The position numbers and the translations under genes were made by a program. A model generated the notes under the pieces. The model saw only the letters and a list, made by a program, of their open reading frames with translations, made no database searches and was not told the origin of the DNA. Of a DNA stretch of 64,000 nucleotides, positions 12,245 through 22,901 are shown in pieces. This DNA comes from Pseudovirgaria hyperparasitica (taxonomy: Eukaryota > Ascomycota > Dothideomycetes > Acrospermales > Acrospermaceae), in contig NW_022985557.1 in the NCBI RefSeq assembly GCF_010093815.1, positions 310,001 through 374,000 of the forward strand, in the 5' to 3' direction. Every line of letters begins with the position of its first letter. Positions within the stretch are counted from its first letter, which is position 1.

Positions 12245-13324
12245 TAGATGTGGTTGGAGTTGTGTGTGTGTGCATGTTTGTTTACGGACAGACGATTATA
12301 ATGTGTTGTTATGCTTGAGAGATACCATTACGAAATTATTGATTAATGCTTCTTTCACTGTACTTGTTGCAGTGCTTGTGCTTTGCTTGTTTCGTGACTG
12401 TGATTGTGGGTGTAGGGTGGATGTAAGATGAAGACGTAAGATGATGTCCTGTTAACCTTTCTTGACTAATCCATGGATTAACAAGAGGAGTTGGGCGCCT
12501 TAACCTCGTCTCACTAATCCGTACATGGATGGATCCATCCATGGATCGACACCGTGCGGCGCGCGTCTGGTGGTGCCTAAGAAAGAAAGAAAGAAAGTCG
12601 TCAAAAGCCCGGGACTTGGGGGGTTTTTCTTTATAAAAAAAATTGGAAATAGCAACAGCGGACGTGTGAATCCTCCACCAGTGTTGTATAGAACTGCCGA
12701 TGGATTCATGAATGTGGAAGATGGGAACAGCGCTATCGGAACACACATCCATGAATCTTACTACTGCTTGACAGCTTCACCGGCTGAAACGTGTTGGTTA
12801 CTGGATGGATGGATGGATGGATGGATACGTTGGCACTTTGAGCGGCAAGGGGAGTGACCAACCAGCCCGTTGGTGTTTTCTGTTGATCTTTGGTGTTTGG
12901 GTGGTGTGGCAAGTGGACGGCGCTCTCCGAGAAAGACAAGACAAGACACAACAAACATAGCCGATACATTGAATTGAGCGATTTCACACCCCTTTTCTCC
13001 GGAAACGTCACTGTTCACTCTTCGCCTGGATGTTCATGCCAAAACCCCCCCCAAAAAAACAATTTGGACTTTTCCGCTAAATTAATTACCACGTAGGAGA
13101 ACGGCTTGTGCTCGATCCTGCCTGCCCCCCCCCCCCCCCCTTTCAAATGAAGGTGCCTCACAGCCTTGCCCGGAGGCCCAGAGCTGGTCATACATGGGGC
13201 TCAGGGGTTGTGTCTTCCGGCTTTTGCTTTTTGGCGCGGCTGGTACTGAGTGTTTGCTTTCGTGTTTCGCGGGCGAAGACTGCCTGCCTTTGGACGGTAT
13301 TCCGTGTAAGGGATGCTCCGTCAT
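12245..13324. other. Intergenic with microsatellites
   Basis: Convergent 3' flanks of the OPT gene and the first kinase-like gene. It holds an (AAAG)n run at ~12,580-12,597, a (GGAT)n run at ~12,805-12,828, and a run of about 18 C at ~13,124-13,141. I see no gene. Confidence 0.55.
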
Positions 13325-14457
13325 CTAGGCAGTATATCTGTACCACGCCAACGCAAGTCCAAGCTGCTCGGGGTCGTTGGTGGCAAGCAGGTCGAGTAGC
13401 CCCCGCCTGTCCAAATCCTCGCATATCGCCTTATTTCTCAGAAATGCCCCGGTCGGAGCAGGGCCGCAACAAGGCATGTCCCGGCCGGGTTCGACAATCT
13501 GCTGTTGGGCGCCATTTACCATTTCCTGGGCGATGATTGCGTCGGATTTGTTGCAACCCAGCAGCAGCAGTGCTGTTGTGGCAGTTGCCAAGTCCGCGAT
13601 TGTGGGATATTGGTTGTGCCAGCATCTGTCGATGATGGCGTCGATGGACGGATCGTCACCGGCCAGGTCAGGGAGCTGCATGTGCTGCAGTAGATCGACT
13701 ATCCTCGGTCCGCGCTCCCGATGGTCGTCGGTCAGCGTCTGATCCCCATAGACCTCGAAGCCGTAATTAATCAGATAGTATATCGAACCGAGGGCGAATT
13801 GCTCCGTTCGCGGGCCGAGACAGCCGGAAGTTCCGCATGCTCCATGTTCGGCCTCGCTGCTGTTGAGTATCCTGCCGTATGGTGGCGTGCAAGCCTCGAA
13901 GTCTGCTCCGATTTCTGCCGTGCAATCAAAGTCGGAGAGCTTCAGCCGGTCGCGATCAAGGAGGATGTTCTCCGGTCGAAGATCGCCGTGCGCGAGATGG
14001 AGCGATTCAAGGAATGCAACGGCCTGGGTGAGATCTTGCATCCACTGCTTTCGAAGGCTCAGGGGCTCTAGCTTCTTGACGCCTGTTACCACCACATTTC
14101 GATGGTCCCAGATCTGGCTATATTGTAGTCTGGAGTGTAGGGAAATATCTGGTGAGGTACTACTAGTCAGTAAAAGCCCCACCACCATGGATTTAAATAT
14201 GTTGCGGAAGGGGCCGCACCCCGCATGTATTCGAGGAATATGCCGTTATCCGCCCTGTGGAAACATTGTACCACCGAAGCACACGGAGCGGAACGGGAGA
14301 AGAGATCATATATTCCGAGCTCTTTTCTAAACTGCTCTCTCTCAAAATCTCCTGATTTGGGGACCTTGACCACAATCTGAGGATGAACCTCGTACACATA
14401 GGAGATGGCGCCTTTCCAGATCCAGTGTACGTCTGGGAACTTGTCTTGGAGGCCCAT
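13325..14457 (-). CDS. Divergent protein kinase-like protein (two exons)
   Basis: Assembled as complement(join(13325..14148,14220..14457)), 353 aa. The 71-nt intron (donor GTGCGG, internal CTGAC, acceptor CACCAG) is the one that joins both frames; a 60-nt alternative breaks the frame. Kinase landmarks: WKGAISYVYEV in place of the glycine loop, K31 in VVKV, HGDLRPEN at 133-140 with catalytic D135 and N140, and DFD at 152-154 where DFG is normal. The large lobe is short, and the last ~90 residues resemble no family I know. It belongs among lineage-specific fungal kinase-like proteins. The catalytic Lys, Asp and Asn are present but the glycine loop and DFG are altered, so activity is uncertain. 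It lies in tandem with a second kinase-like gene. Confidence 0.75.
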
Positions 14458-14865
14458 TTCCGGGACAGGCTCTTATGTGAAGCAGGTATGGTTGGTAGTG
14501 TTTGGATTGTAGAGGTAGAGTAATGGTAATATGTAAGTTGGGAAGAGGCCGCGTATATCAGGGCAGGTCCATCGGGGCTTAACAGATGCCTGCATTAGGC
14601 TACAAAGATACCGTCACGTGCATCTAGCATATGGTGGTGTGTAACGTTGACTACTATATACACTAGCCTCGAATGTCCTTGGACAGGTCACTGGTGCTCC
14701 GTAGTGAAGGCGGTACAGATCTATTGGGTAATTAATTAATTAGGGGCCGTTAGAGTCAAGTCAGGCCTTGTGAGGCGCTCGGGTTCGAAAAGGATGTTTA
14801 AGGTACGGCTAGCACGTTTTGGTCAAGCAGACTTCAGCCACATCTAAATGAAGAGATGTTCTACT
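14458..14865. other. Spacer between two kinase-like genes
   Basis: About 400 bp holding the promoter of one minus-strand kinase-like gene and the 3' end of the other. An ATTAATTAATTA run sits near 14,730. Nothing else is recognisable. Confidence 0.5.
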
Positions 14866-15708
14866 TCAACGTTCGGTACACTTCGCCTTCTCCACCTTCA
14901 TCCACGCCATTATCTTATCTAGTGCCGAAAGATCATGCTCTTTCCTAGATATATCAAAGTCATCATCTATCCAGCCGGGTGTCCCAGCTGATAGAAGGGA
15001 TCCACCAAATTCTTTGCACGATCCCCAATCGATGAGGATTGGATCATCATTACTGTCGAGTGCAATGTTGGAAGGATTGAGGTCATTGTGAGCGAGGCCA
15101 AGGGCATGGATATGCTTGATAGCATCTTGACATTTGCGTTCAAATCGATCAAGATCGAGTCCCGACGCGTCGTCGTGGAATCGATGATCCAGGATCTTTT
15201 GGTATCGGGTAAGAGCGATGCCAGTTATGTATCCCCTTTTGACCACGCAGCCGTGGTAAGGCACAATATTAGGATGCGGATGTTGAGCCAGGAATTCCAA
15301 CACCTGAACCTCTTCCCGAAACATCTGCGGAACGATGCTTCCACCAAATTCCCTTAGCAAACAATGTATCTGTGGACGCTTCAGGAACAGCTTGGTGATA
15401 TCAGCATGTTGGGGTAGTAGAGTGACACCTTGGTCCATCTTAGGGAACGCATCGTGATCAGGAACTTCTCGCAGATTCTTCCGAAGGTCTGCGTCGGTCA
15501 GATCGAATTTCCGTATTTCCAAGGCCTCGCCGGCCCATGCTCGCTCATTGGTATCAATATAGGTGAAGAGCGTACGTTTAAACAAACCGCTATCAACCGC
15601 AAACGCTTCGAATAGATTGACTTTACGCTTCGTCAAGGTCTTGCGTGGATCTTCGGGGGCATCTGCGGACATCATAGCTACATTACACCTCTGAGATAAA
15701 TATGGCAA
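14866..15708 (-). CDS. Kinase-like protein, possible pseudokinase
   Basis: Single exon, 280 aa. The C-terminal half is kinase-like: HPNIVPYHGCVVKRGYITGI (beta4-5), HNDLNPSNIALD at 207-218 with D209 and N214, and DWG at 227-229 in place of DFG. A REEVQVLEFL helix with a candidate alpha-C glutamate is at ~131-140. The N-terminal ~100 residues are unlike any kinase lobe I know, and there is no clear VAIK lysine; the equivalent strand reads HCLLREFGG. It ends soon after the activation segment (PGWIDDDFDISRKEHDLSALDKI), shorter than a full kinase. This fits fungal expansions of small kinase-like proteins of unknown function. It shares the strand with the kinase-like gene downstream and diverges from the nuclease-like gene ~215 bp away, so the two could share a promoter. 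Confidence 0.72.
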   Translation of the reverse strand: MPYLSQRCNVAMMSADAPEDPRKTLTKRKVNLFEAFAVDSGLFKRTLFTYIDTNERAWAGEALEIRKFDLTDADLRKNLREVPDHDAFPKMDQGVTLLPQHADITKLFLKRPQIHCLLREFGGSIVPQMFREEVQVLEFLAQHPHPNIVPYHGCVVKRGYITGIALTRYQKILDHRFHDDASGLDLDRFERKCQDAIKHIHALGLAHNDLNPSNIALDSNDDPILIDWGSCKEFGGSLLSAGTPGWIDDDFDISRKEHDLSALDKIMAWMKVEKAKCTER

Positions 15709-15922
15709 TCATAGCACACATATCGAGTTGCTAAGTGAACTGTTCCGAGAATTAGCCGATCTGATCCATCCTATCCCGGCCTAGTTTATCAACACCAAAG
15801 CAATCCTACTACACTAATTCACGGCTCGTCATGACTCTTTCATCATTATCTATATTCAGACTTACACGTTTCTCTCCGCACATTTACAATCGTCACTCCG
15901 ATCTTCCTCCGCTCTCGAGGCC

Positions 15923-17491
15923 ATGAATTGTGCAGACACATGGCTGGCCAACGTCTGCGCTGCTAGGGGTGACATAGAGCCGCCGCCCAACCCCACAATC
16001 CCTGCTGAGTATCTGCGAAGACCACGCAGACAGCCTGCATCTGCTACCTACCTTATCTCCTCGCCCTCCTTCACGCACTCATCACTCGCTCCACGGAAAC
16101 GAGTACTCGCCGCGCTCTTCGAAATCGATTATGCGAACCAAAAGCGACGACGAGCGCTCAGCGTGCCAGGGCGCAAAATGTCACGGAGCTCACAGTCGCC
16201 AACAAGAAAGTCGAGCAGGCAGGCCTGTATAGCACGCGAGGCACGGACTTCAAATACAGAGGCTCTATCAATGGAGCATGATATCCTTGCGATGCAGCGT
16301 GTCGTGGTTCCCAATGCGACACCGCGGCGGACTCTTCGGAAGCGCGCAGTACCTCCATCGCTGTCAGCCTTGGACTTACATACAAGACCGGGACCGGTCT
16401 TGACACCTAGTACATCAAAGGATCAAGAGCATGAGAATGCTGAAAACGTTGAGGCTCAATCAGCCTATGAATCAACCACTTCCAAACGATCGCCTAGTCC
16501 AACTCGACGCATGGTTGATCTTCAAATCGCTAAGAAGCCTGTAATCCCCAGATCAGCAACATCCAGCACAGACGTTCCACATGACGTGAGAGGACTCTAT
16601 AAGACAATTCAAGCGCTGGCTCGGCGGTCGAAAGGCGTCATTCCACTGGGTATCGAGGCACGATTACTGGATACATTTTCCGGGGTCTTTTAGCTAATAA
16701 TCTACCAGTCTGAAATAGAACAGGATACTTGCGGTGACCTTGACGACCTAGAGGATTACGTTGCAAATACAGCAAGTGAAAAAACCTACGAACAATTAAA
16801 GGACGAATTCAAAGCCATGCGAGAGATTCGGAACGAGACTTCAGCGTGCAAATTGAAGCATCTACACGAGCCGAGCTGGAACGAACTTGTGCATGGCCCG
16901 ATGCTGAAGCAAGCCGCCCTTGGCCATGCTGGCTTTTCGTGTTACAATATCACCACCGCGCGAGTAATCAAAGAGCTTGTGCCAGGTAACGAATATGGGG
17001 AGCTTCTGAGAGGTAAGATGATCGACTATGCTGTCACCCTCGGCCCTCCGCTTGTTTCAATGGCACATGTCATCAGTCGCCTCGCTGCTTCTTCGCCGAA
17101 GCTCAAGCGCACCATTAACCCGTCTGATTACTCACCTCTCTGCTATGAACCTGTCGTTCTTAGCATTGAAACAAAGTCCCCCGGTGGCGGTAATGAGGAC
17201 GGCGAAGTCCACCTTTCCCTCTGGGCAATGGCCTACTTCAACCGCCTGCGGCAGCTCATACAGGATCCTGTGGCTATAACGCTCCCTCTCTTGTTGGTCA
17301 CCGACGCCCGCTGGAAGTTGTATTTTGCTAGTGATTTGAGGGACGAGATTCGTCTCATTGATGCTGTAGATATTGGCACTACAGCTGATATCATTGGGTG
17401 TTATACCATCTTAGAGGTACTGAGAGTTATTTTCAGGTGGGTCGAGGAGACATTTGCACCCTGGTTTTCGAATGGCTTAGAGCCTGAATGA
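15923..17491 (+). CDS. PD-(D/E)XK nuclease-like domain protein
   Basis: The reading frame runs 15,923-17,491 with one in-frame TAG at 16,691. A 69-nt intron, 16,650-16,718 (GTATCG...CTAATAATC...AAATAG), removes the stop and gives 499 aa; a 24-nt GTCTTT...CCAG segment would too but is too short for an intron. The N-terminal half is basic, low complexity and Ser/Arg/Pro-rich (SPTRRMVD, RKSSRQ). The C-terminal half fits a fungal PD-(D/E)XK-like family: SWNELVHGPMLK, LLRGKMIDYAVTL (acidic D), YEPVVLSIETKSP (the E-x-K core) and VHLSLWAMAYFNRL. Homologs are common in filamentous ascomycetes, often in variable regions, and their function is unknown. Neighbours are two kinase-like genes and a RIP-like islet. 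If the intron is not real, this is a pseudogene with one nonsense codon. Confidence 0.72.
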
Positions 17492-17719
17492 ATAATGTCT
17501 TACTGCAGCATAGCATATGGAGTTGGGATATGAATTTTGTTCACTTCTGCATTCAGCGAACAATTAGGAACATGGTAAGTTCAGCTAGCGATTGTGATCG
17601 CTTCGAATCTCATGATCGTTGGTCGGGAAGTATCTAGTAATAGAAAAAGTCTTTAAAGGTAATTCTAGATAAGAATATCGTTTGATAGATGAAGAATACC
17701 GCCCAAAGGTAGAAGAAAG

Positions 17720-18090
17720 GAAGGTCTACTATATTTTATTATAACTATATAATTAGAGAGAGCTTAGAATAGTATTTAATTTAAGTTCTAATTACTTTTA
17801 AATCTCTACTCTATATTACTTATTATCTTTTTAGTATTTAGTAAAAGCTTATAATCTAATTTGATAAAGATATAGTTTAGAATAATAAGATACTTAGAGT
17901 AATAAAGATATTTTAGATAAAGATATTACTTTAGAGAAGAAGCTTCTATTAGTATAGATAGAGTAAATAGAATAGATAGAGTAGATAAGTATTATCTCTA
18001 TTACATAGATCTTATTTAATACTAGGCCTATATATATAAGTAGTAGTTAGACTAGTTAGATATATTAATCAACTTTATCATATCAAATTT
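17720..18090. repeat. RIP-like AT-rich islet
   Basis: About 370 bp of TpA-rich DNA with almost no CpA, TpG or CpG, set sharply between normal-composition flanks. It resembles the large block beyond 38.76 kb. It is probably a decayed transposon fragment; no open frame or terminal repeat is visible. Confidence 0.5.
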
Positions 18091-19190
18091 ACCGAAGTTC
18101 CTTCTTATTAGATATGTCGGGCGCCTTTGGACAGTGTAAACCATGAAAGACTAACACTACCTTGCCATACATCCCATTCATATATCACTCGTGCATCGCA
18201 TCGGTCCAGCACTCATTAAGCCCACTCATCTCTAGCCTCTGTAACAAGTATGTATAATCCATGTAACAACGCGTCGCAGACCGTCACACTCCTCTTCCTT
18301 CTCCGTGCGTGCCAATTTTTTTTTATAGCGATGATCGCTTCCCTTGCTTCCTTCATCTATAAATTCTCTTTCCTTCCAACGCCGCCGCACGCCACACGCC
18401 GCACGCCACCTCCCTTGCATCTACCTCCCACCCGCACCTTACTACTACTACCTACCTACCTACATGGATAACCCCTCCCACCAGAACTTATAATAAGTCT
18501 TATTCCAGACACACACTACGCGGGTAGTACTGCATGTATGTATCGCCGCACGGGCACGGGCGTCTGTGTCGCCGCAGCGCTATTTTCAGATCTGGAATGG
18601 ACAGGCATATACCCAGCGGGGTTTGCTGCGTAAGGTGGGTGGGTAGATACTGGAATGCGGCTTTGTGCTGGAGTTAGTGTATGGTTGTACCCGGGGGAGG
18701 AGGAGGAGGAGGCTGTGGTAGGGTGGCGCTTGGAGGGTGTGTGCTTGGATTATTGTGGTGGTATGTGTGTGAGTGTGGATGTGAGTGTGAGTGTTTCCGC
18801 GGATTGGATGGCGAGGACTTAGGCGCGGTGGTGGAGGAGAAATGAGGCTGTGGTGGGTGTATGATCTGGACTGCTGGGATGGTGCGAGTTCGGATATAGA
18901 CGTTTTGGGTACTGGAATGGGCTGTTCAGCTGGGGTTGTTTTGGTTTTGAAGGGGTATGGGGTGGGATATATAAAGGGGTAAGAGGGTGCGCTTGTTTGT
19001 GGATGGACACAATTACAGACGCATACGCATACGAAGACGCATACGCGGACACATACGCATATCAATATATAAAACGCTCGATCGGACTCTCTGAAGACGC
19101 CATCTATCGTCCTTCGATACTCAATCAACACTGAATCAACATCAACACCAAACCAACACCAAACCAACATCAACCCACCACCAACCCAAA
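18091..19190. other. Upstream region of the secreted-protein gene
   Basis: About 1.1 kb with CTACCTAC runs near 18,450 and a GTGTGAGTG-type tract at ~18,766-18,797. A TATATAAAAC element at ~19,065 and an ACCAAACCAACA repeat at ~19,149-19,180 directly precede the next gene and look like its promoter and 5' UTR. No gene seen. Confidence 0.5.
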
Positions 19191-19697
19191 ATGCACTCCC
19201 TCCTCCCCACAACCCTCCTCACCCTCCTCCTCCCCCTCTCCCACGCCACCACCCTCTCCATCCAAAACAACTGCCCCCACAAAATCGCCCTCCGCCCCGA
19301 CTCCCCCGCCTCCCAATCCTCCCCCGCCGACCCCATCCCCATCGAGACCAATGCCAACACCACCCTCACCCTCGACGACGCCCACCCCGGCAACGTCATC
19401 AAATTCACCAGCTCCACCTCCGACCCCAACAACTTCAACTTCAACCACCCCATCAACTTCGACTACACCGTCGCCGAAGGCATCATCTACTACGACGTCA
19501 GCGACGTGGCCACGAACACGCAGTTTCCGCAGTTCAGGCTCGCGGCGGCGGATAAGTGGCCCGGTCGGCCGGGGTCGTGTCCCGGGGTCGTGTGTCCGGA
19601 TCCGTGTAATGGGGCGGCTGGGTGTTCGGAGTCGGTGTGTAGGGCGGTGAAGGCGTGTGAGGTGGAGGGGATGGAGTTGGAGATTACTGCTTGTTAG
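19191..19697 (+). CDS. Small secreted cysteine-rich protein, BYS1/thaumatin-like
   Basis: Single exon, 168 aa. Residues 1-19 form a signal peptide (LLPTTLLTLLLPLSHA). The mature protein starts TTLSIQNNCPHKIAL, resembling the opening of fungal BYS1/antigenic thaumatin-like proteins, and contains FDYTVAEGIIYYDVSDV, the matching central strand and 'YDLSDV'-like element. It has eight cysteines: C28, and seven packed into the last ~45 residues (CPGVVCPDPCNGAAGC...). The even number suggests four disulfides in the apoplast or cell wall. Family assignment is moderate. It could act as a wall protein or an effector-type protein, but nothing here proves either. Codon third positions are almost all C up to ~19,500 and mostly G afterwards. 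Confidence 0.8.
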   Translation: MHSLLPTTLLTLLLPLSHATTLSIQNNCPHKIALRPDSPASQSSPADPIPIETNANTTLTLDDAHPGNVIKFTSSTSDPNNFNFNHPINFDYTVAEGIIYYDVSDVATNTQFPQFRLAAADKWPGRPGSCPGVVCPDPCNGAAGCSESVCRAVKACEVEGMELEITAC

Positions 19698-21442
19698 GGG
19701 GTTTGAATGGGGATTGGGGGGAGGGGTAAAAGGGGGGGGGGGTTGTTTGGCGATTATGACGATTGTGCTTTTGGAACTGGATGGCACGCTCGTTTTACTT
19801 TGCATGGTCGTGTTTCTGGTGGTGCTGTTTGCGATGGGGGTTTGTCTTATGCATATCTTCTTGTCTTTGGGGCATAGGTAGTTGGTCAATCTAGTTGTGC
19901 TTTGATTGCGTTACGTCAGCTTGCTTGGTATCTGAGAAATCGAGTATTCGTCAGAGCGAGAATAGGACAGCTAAACATAACAGACATGGAGTAACACGCT
20001 TGGCTCAAGATGCATGATCTGGTTTATCTAACACTCAGAGTGCGTCAGCGCTAGGAACGCGAGAGGAAAATAGATAAACACACGTGAAAGGAGCCGCAGA
20101 ATGCTTGACATGCAGCAGTGCGTCCAAGAACTAGGATATTCCAGAATTCTGCTCACTATGATATATATATATATATGATGAAATCAAGAGTCTGACAACT
20201 TTCAACAGGTCATAACGCTCGATAAGTCACATAAGAGCAAAACAAGCACCAAATTCTAAAGCCCAGAGTGCGCTATCGGGGAACTTGATGATAGCCATAC
20301 AAGAGATCCATATTTGCGGTACCATCATTTTCATGAAGTATATAAGTCGTCGAGCTTAAGCCACGTCTGGGTATTATAATACAGCGTGTAACGACAAAGA
20401 CGAGAAAAACGAATCAAGATTCGAATACAGACGTATGAAGCATCAGTGAGGTAGTTCCATAGTCAATAACGACCATATTGATAGTATATAGCCAGAGTTG
20501 ACGAAGGCGCACTCTACTAGATGCGCCTTTGCGAAAAACATAACTCGTCTCTTCAGCGAAGCCAATTTGTGCAGACTGTGTTGAGCCTCGCTATATACCT
20601 GTCATGTATATCGTGGGATCAGTGGCGGATTTGCTTGATGGTGCTTTGATTAGCAGGCTTGAACTTGCAAGGTGCGGAGCTCTGTGTGAATCTCGAGCAT
20701 CGGCAGTCGTTATTACAATGATTTAATTAGTATATAAATTCACCTACATCCCCCTTGCATGCCATCAAGAAAGCATGCTTGCCGTTGTGGGACTAGGACG
20801 ACATCCTATAAATTCCATGTATGCCCATTTAATGAAAGCCAGCGTCGTTGACGTCACTCATTACAGTCCTACCACCCAACACAGAGACCATCACCAAAAC
20901 CAGGCAGAACACGACCAAGCCCCTGTTTCCCAAAACACACTTGGCACGAACTAGTAGGATCGCGTTTCCTCCACGCCCATTGGCGGAACATTTGCGACCG
21001 GATCTGGGGAACCCGCGCATCTCACGCGCCTCCGCAAATAACGCCCACACGCCCGCATGCAGGGCGCATCGGGAGATACACCAATAAGACCGCACCAGCG
21101 CTTCCGATCCCTAGCCTCCATTACCAAGATTTGACGGCCATGATCTTCGTGTGCGGAGTGTCCTATAGCACGCACCCCCCAGGCTCCGTCACCGATTGCT
21201 TGTGTGGGCATGCGAGCTCTGCAAATTAATGGTGAGCGCCGTTAGCGATTTGGAATGGGGGGGGAGGGATCCAGGCATCGGCTATGCAGTGTTGGCGATG
21301 GAATAATATGTGCGTAAGGCAGGCAGGCAGGCAGGGGGCTTTACTACAGGGGCGGAGGGATATAAATTCGGGTTGGTACCTTGTGGGTCGACGGAGCGTT
21401 GTTCGAAGGGAATCAGCCAAGTTTCGTCGTGATACCGCTACT
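19698..21442. other. Intergenic between secreted protein and polygalacturonase
   Basis: About 1.75 kb without a convincing gene. An (AT)n run lies at ~20,160-20,175 and a (CAGG)n run at ~21,320-21,334. A TATAAATTC element at ~21,361, ~80 bp before the GH28 start, may be its TATA box. Confidence 0.5.
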
Positions 21443-22901
21443 ATGAAGCTTCTTAGTCTTCTGTCCGTTGGGATCTCTGCTGCGTATGCGCTCTCAATCA
21501 GCTCGGCGACGCCTGCGGGGGCCTCAATTGAGTATCCGCGCACCACGGTCGAGAACCGCAACAACGGCCATGGCAAGGACAAGGACAAGGACAAGGACAA
21601 GTGGGGGAACCACAAGGAGCACCGGAGACGGGTGGTGAAGATACGAGCGTCCAAGAGCGACAGCGACGACATCTCCTCGGACTTCCTCTGGGCCATCAAG
21701 AAGGCCAACCACGGCGGGCTGCTGCACCTCGAGAAGGGCAAAACATATGTGATTGGCAAGAAGCTCGACCTGAGCTTCCTCAACGACGTGTACGTCAAGC
21801 TCGACGGCGAGATTAAGGTAGGACTTGACTGTTGCGCACCAACGTGACCGTGATACCAGGACTAACTGCTGCAGTTCACCGACGACCTCGACTACTGGCA
21901 GGCCAACAACTTCTACTATCCGTTCCAGAAGTCCATCACGTTCTGGGTGTGGGGCGGGCGGGACATCCGCATCTACGGCACCGGCACGATCAATGGCAAC
22001 GGCCAGAAGTGGTACGATGGGTTTGCCGGGCAGGAGATCCTGGACCCGGGCAACACGTTCTATCGCCCGATCCTCTTCTTGACAGACAATGCGACGAACG
22101 TGGATGTCGAGGGCATCAAGTTCCTCAACTCGCCCTGCTGGACGACATTCCTGGTGCGCACAAAGGACGTCACGTTTGACAGAGTCCGGATAGATGCGTT
22201 CAGCACTAATATCTCAGTCAGTATACCTTCCCATACTTACCCCGTCTCAGACTGACCAAGCATAGGCTCTGCCCAAGAACACGGATGGCTTCGACTCCTA
22301 CAACGTAGACGGCTTCAACGTCTTCAACACAGAAGTCAACGTCGGCGACGACTGCTTCTCGCCCAAGCCAAACACAACCAACATCCACGTGGAGAACCTG
22401 TGGTGCAACGGCACGCACGGCGTATCCATGGGCTCCATCGGCCAATACCCCGGCGTCAAGGACTACATCTCCAACGCATACATCAAGAACGTCACCCTGC
22501 TCAACGGCCAGAACGGGGCGCGGCTGAAGGCCTGGGCCGGGCCAAACGTCGGCTACGGCTACATCTCAAACGTCACGTACGAGGACGTCCACATCGAGAA
22601 CACGGACAATCCCATCGTGCTGGACCAGTGCTACTTCAACATCAACGAGACCGTCTGCGCGGCCAGTCCGAGCAGGGTCAACATTACGGATGTCAGGTTC
22701 ATAAACGTGTATGGCAGCTCGTCGGGCAAGGAGGGCAAGGTGGTCGCGGAGCTGAAGTGTAGTCCTGGTGCCGAGTGCACGGGGATCCATCTGGAGAAGA
22801 TCAACATCACGAGCCCGGTAGGGAGTCCCTCGGAGATTGTATGTGATAACATAACGGGAGATATTGGCGTGGACTGCATTCCGAGCAGTGAGGCATCCTG
22901 A
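21443..22901 (+). CDS. Exo-polygalacturonase-like glycoside hydrolase, family GH28
   Basis: Assembled as join(21443..21817,21875..22216,22266..22901), 450 aa, with two phase-0 introns. A signal peptide (~1-18, LLSLLSVGISAAYA) is followed by a KDKDKDKDK run at ~46-54 unusual for the family. The parallel beta-helix body carries the GH28 catalytic set: NTDGFD (N244, D246), GDDC (D267, D268), THGVS (H290) and RLK (R325, K327). The sequence GDDCFSPKPNTTNI and HGVSMGSIGQYPG match fungal exo-polygalacturonases, which release monomeric galacturonate from pectin chain ends outside the cell. FS replaces the more usual VA after GDDC; the effect is unknown. It has no gene-cluster partner here. Confidence 0.93.

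Noticed and set aside
14740-14815. Possible tRNA (GGTTCGAA-like T-loop near 14,780)
   Set aside because: The flanking bases do not pair as a T-stem and no acceptor or anticodon stem could be drawn.
16667-16694. Reading the nuclease-like gene as two separate genes split at the TAG
   Set aside because: The frame is the same on both sides and the downstream part lacks a start before conserved sequence; one gene with an intron, or one nonsense codon, fits better.
19170-19889. 239-codon minus-strand frame opposite the secreted protein
   Set aside because: Its Val/Gly/Asp-rich translation mirrors the C-rich coding strand; the plus frame has a signal peptide and an ordered cysteine pattern.
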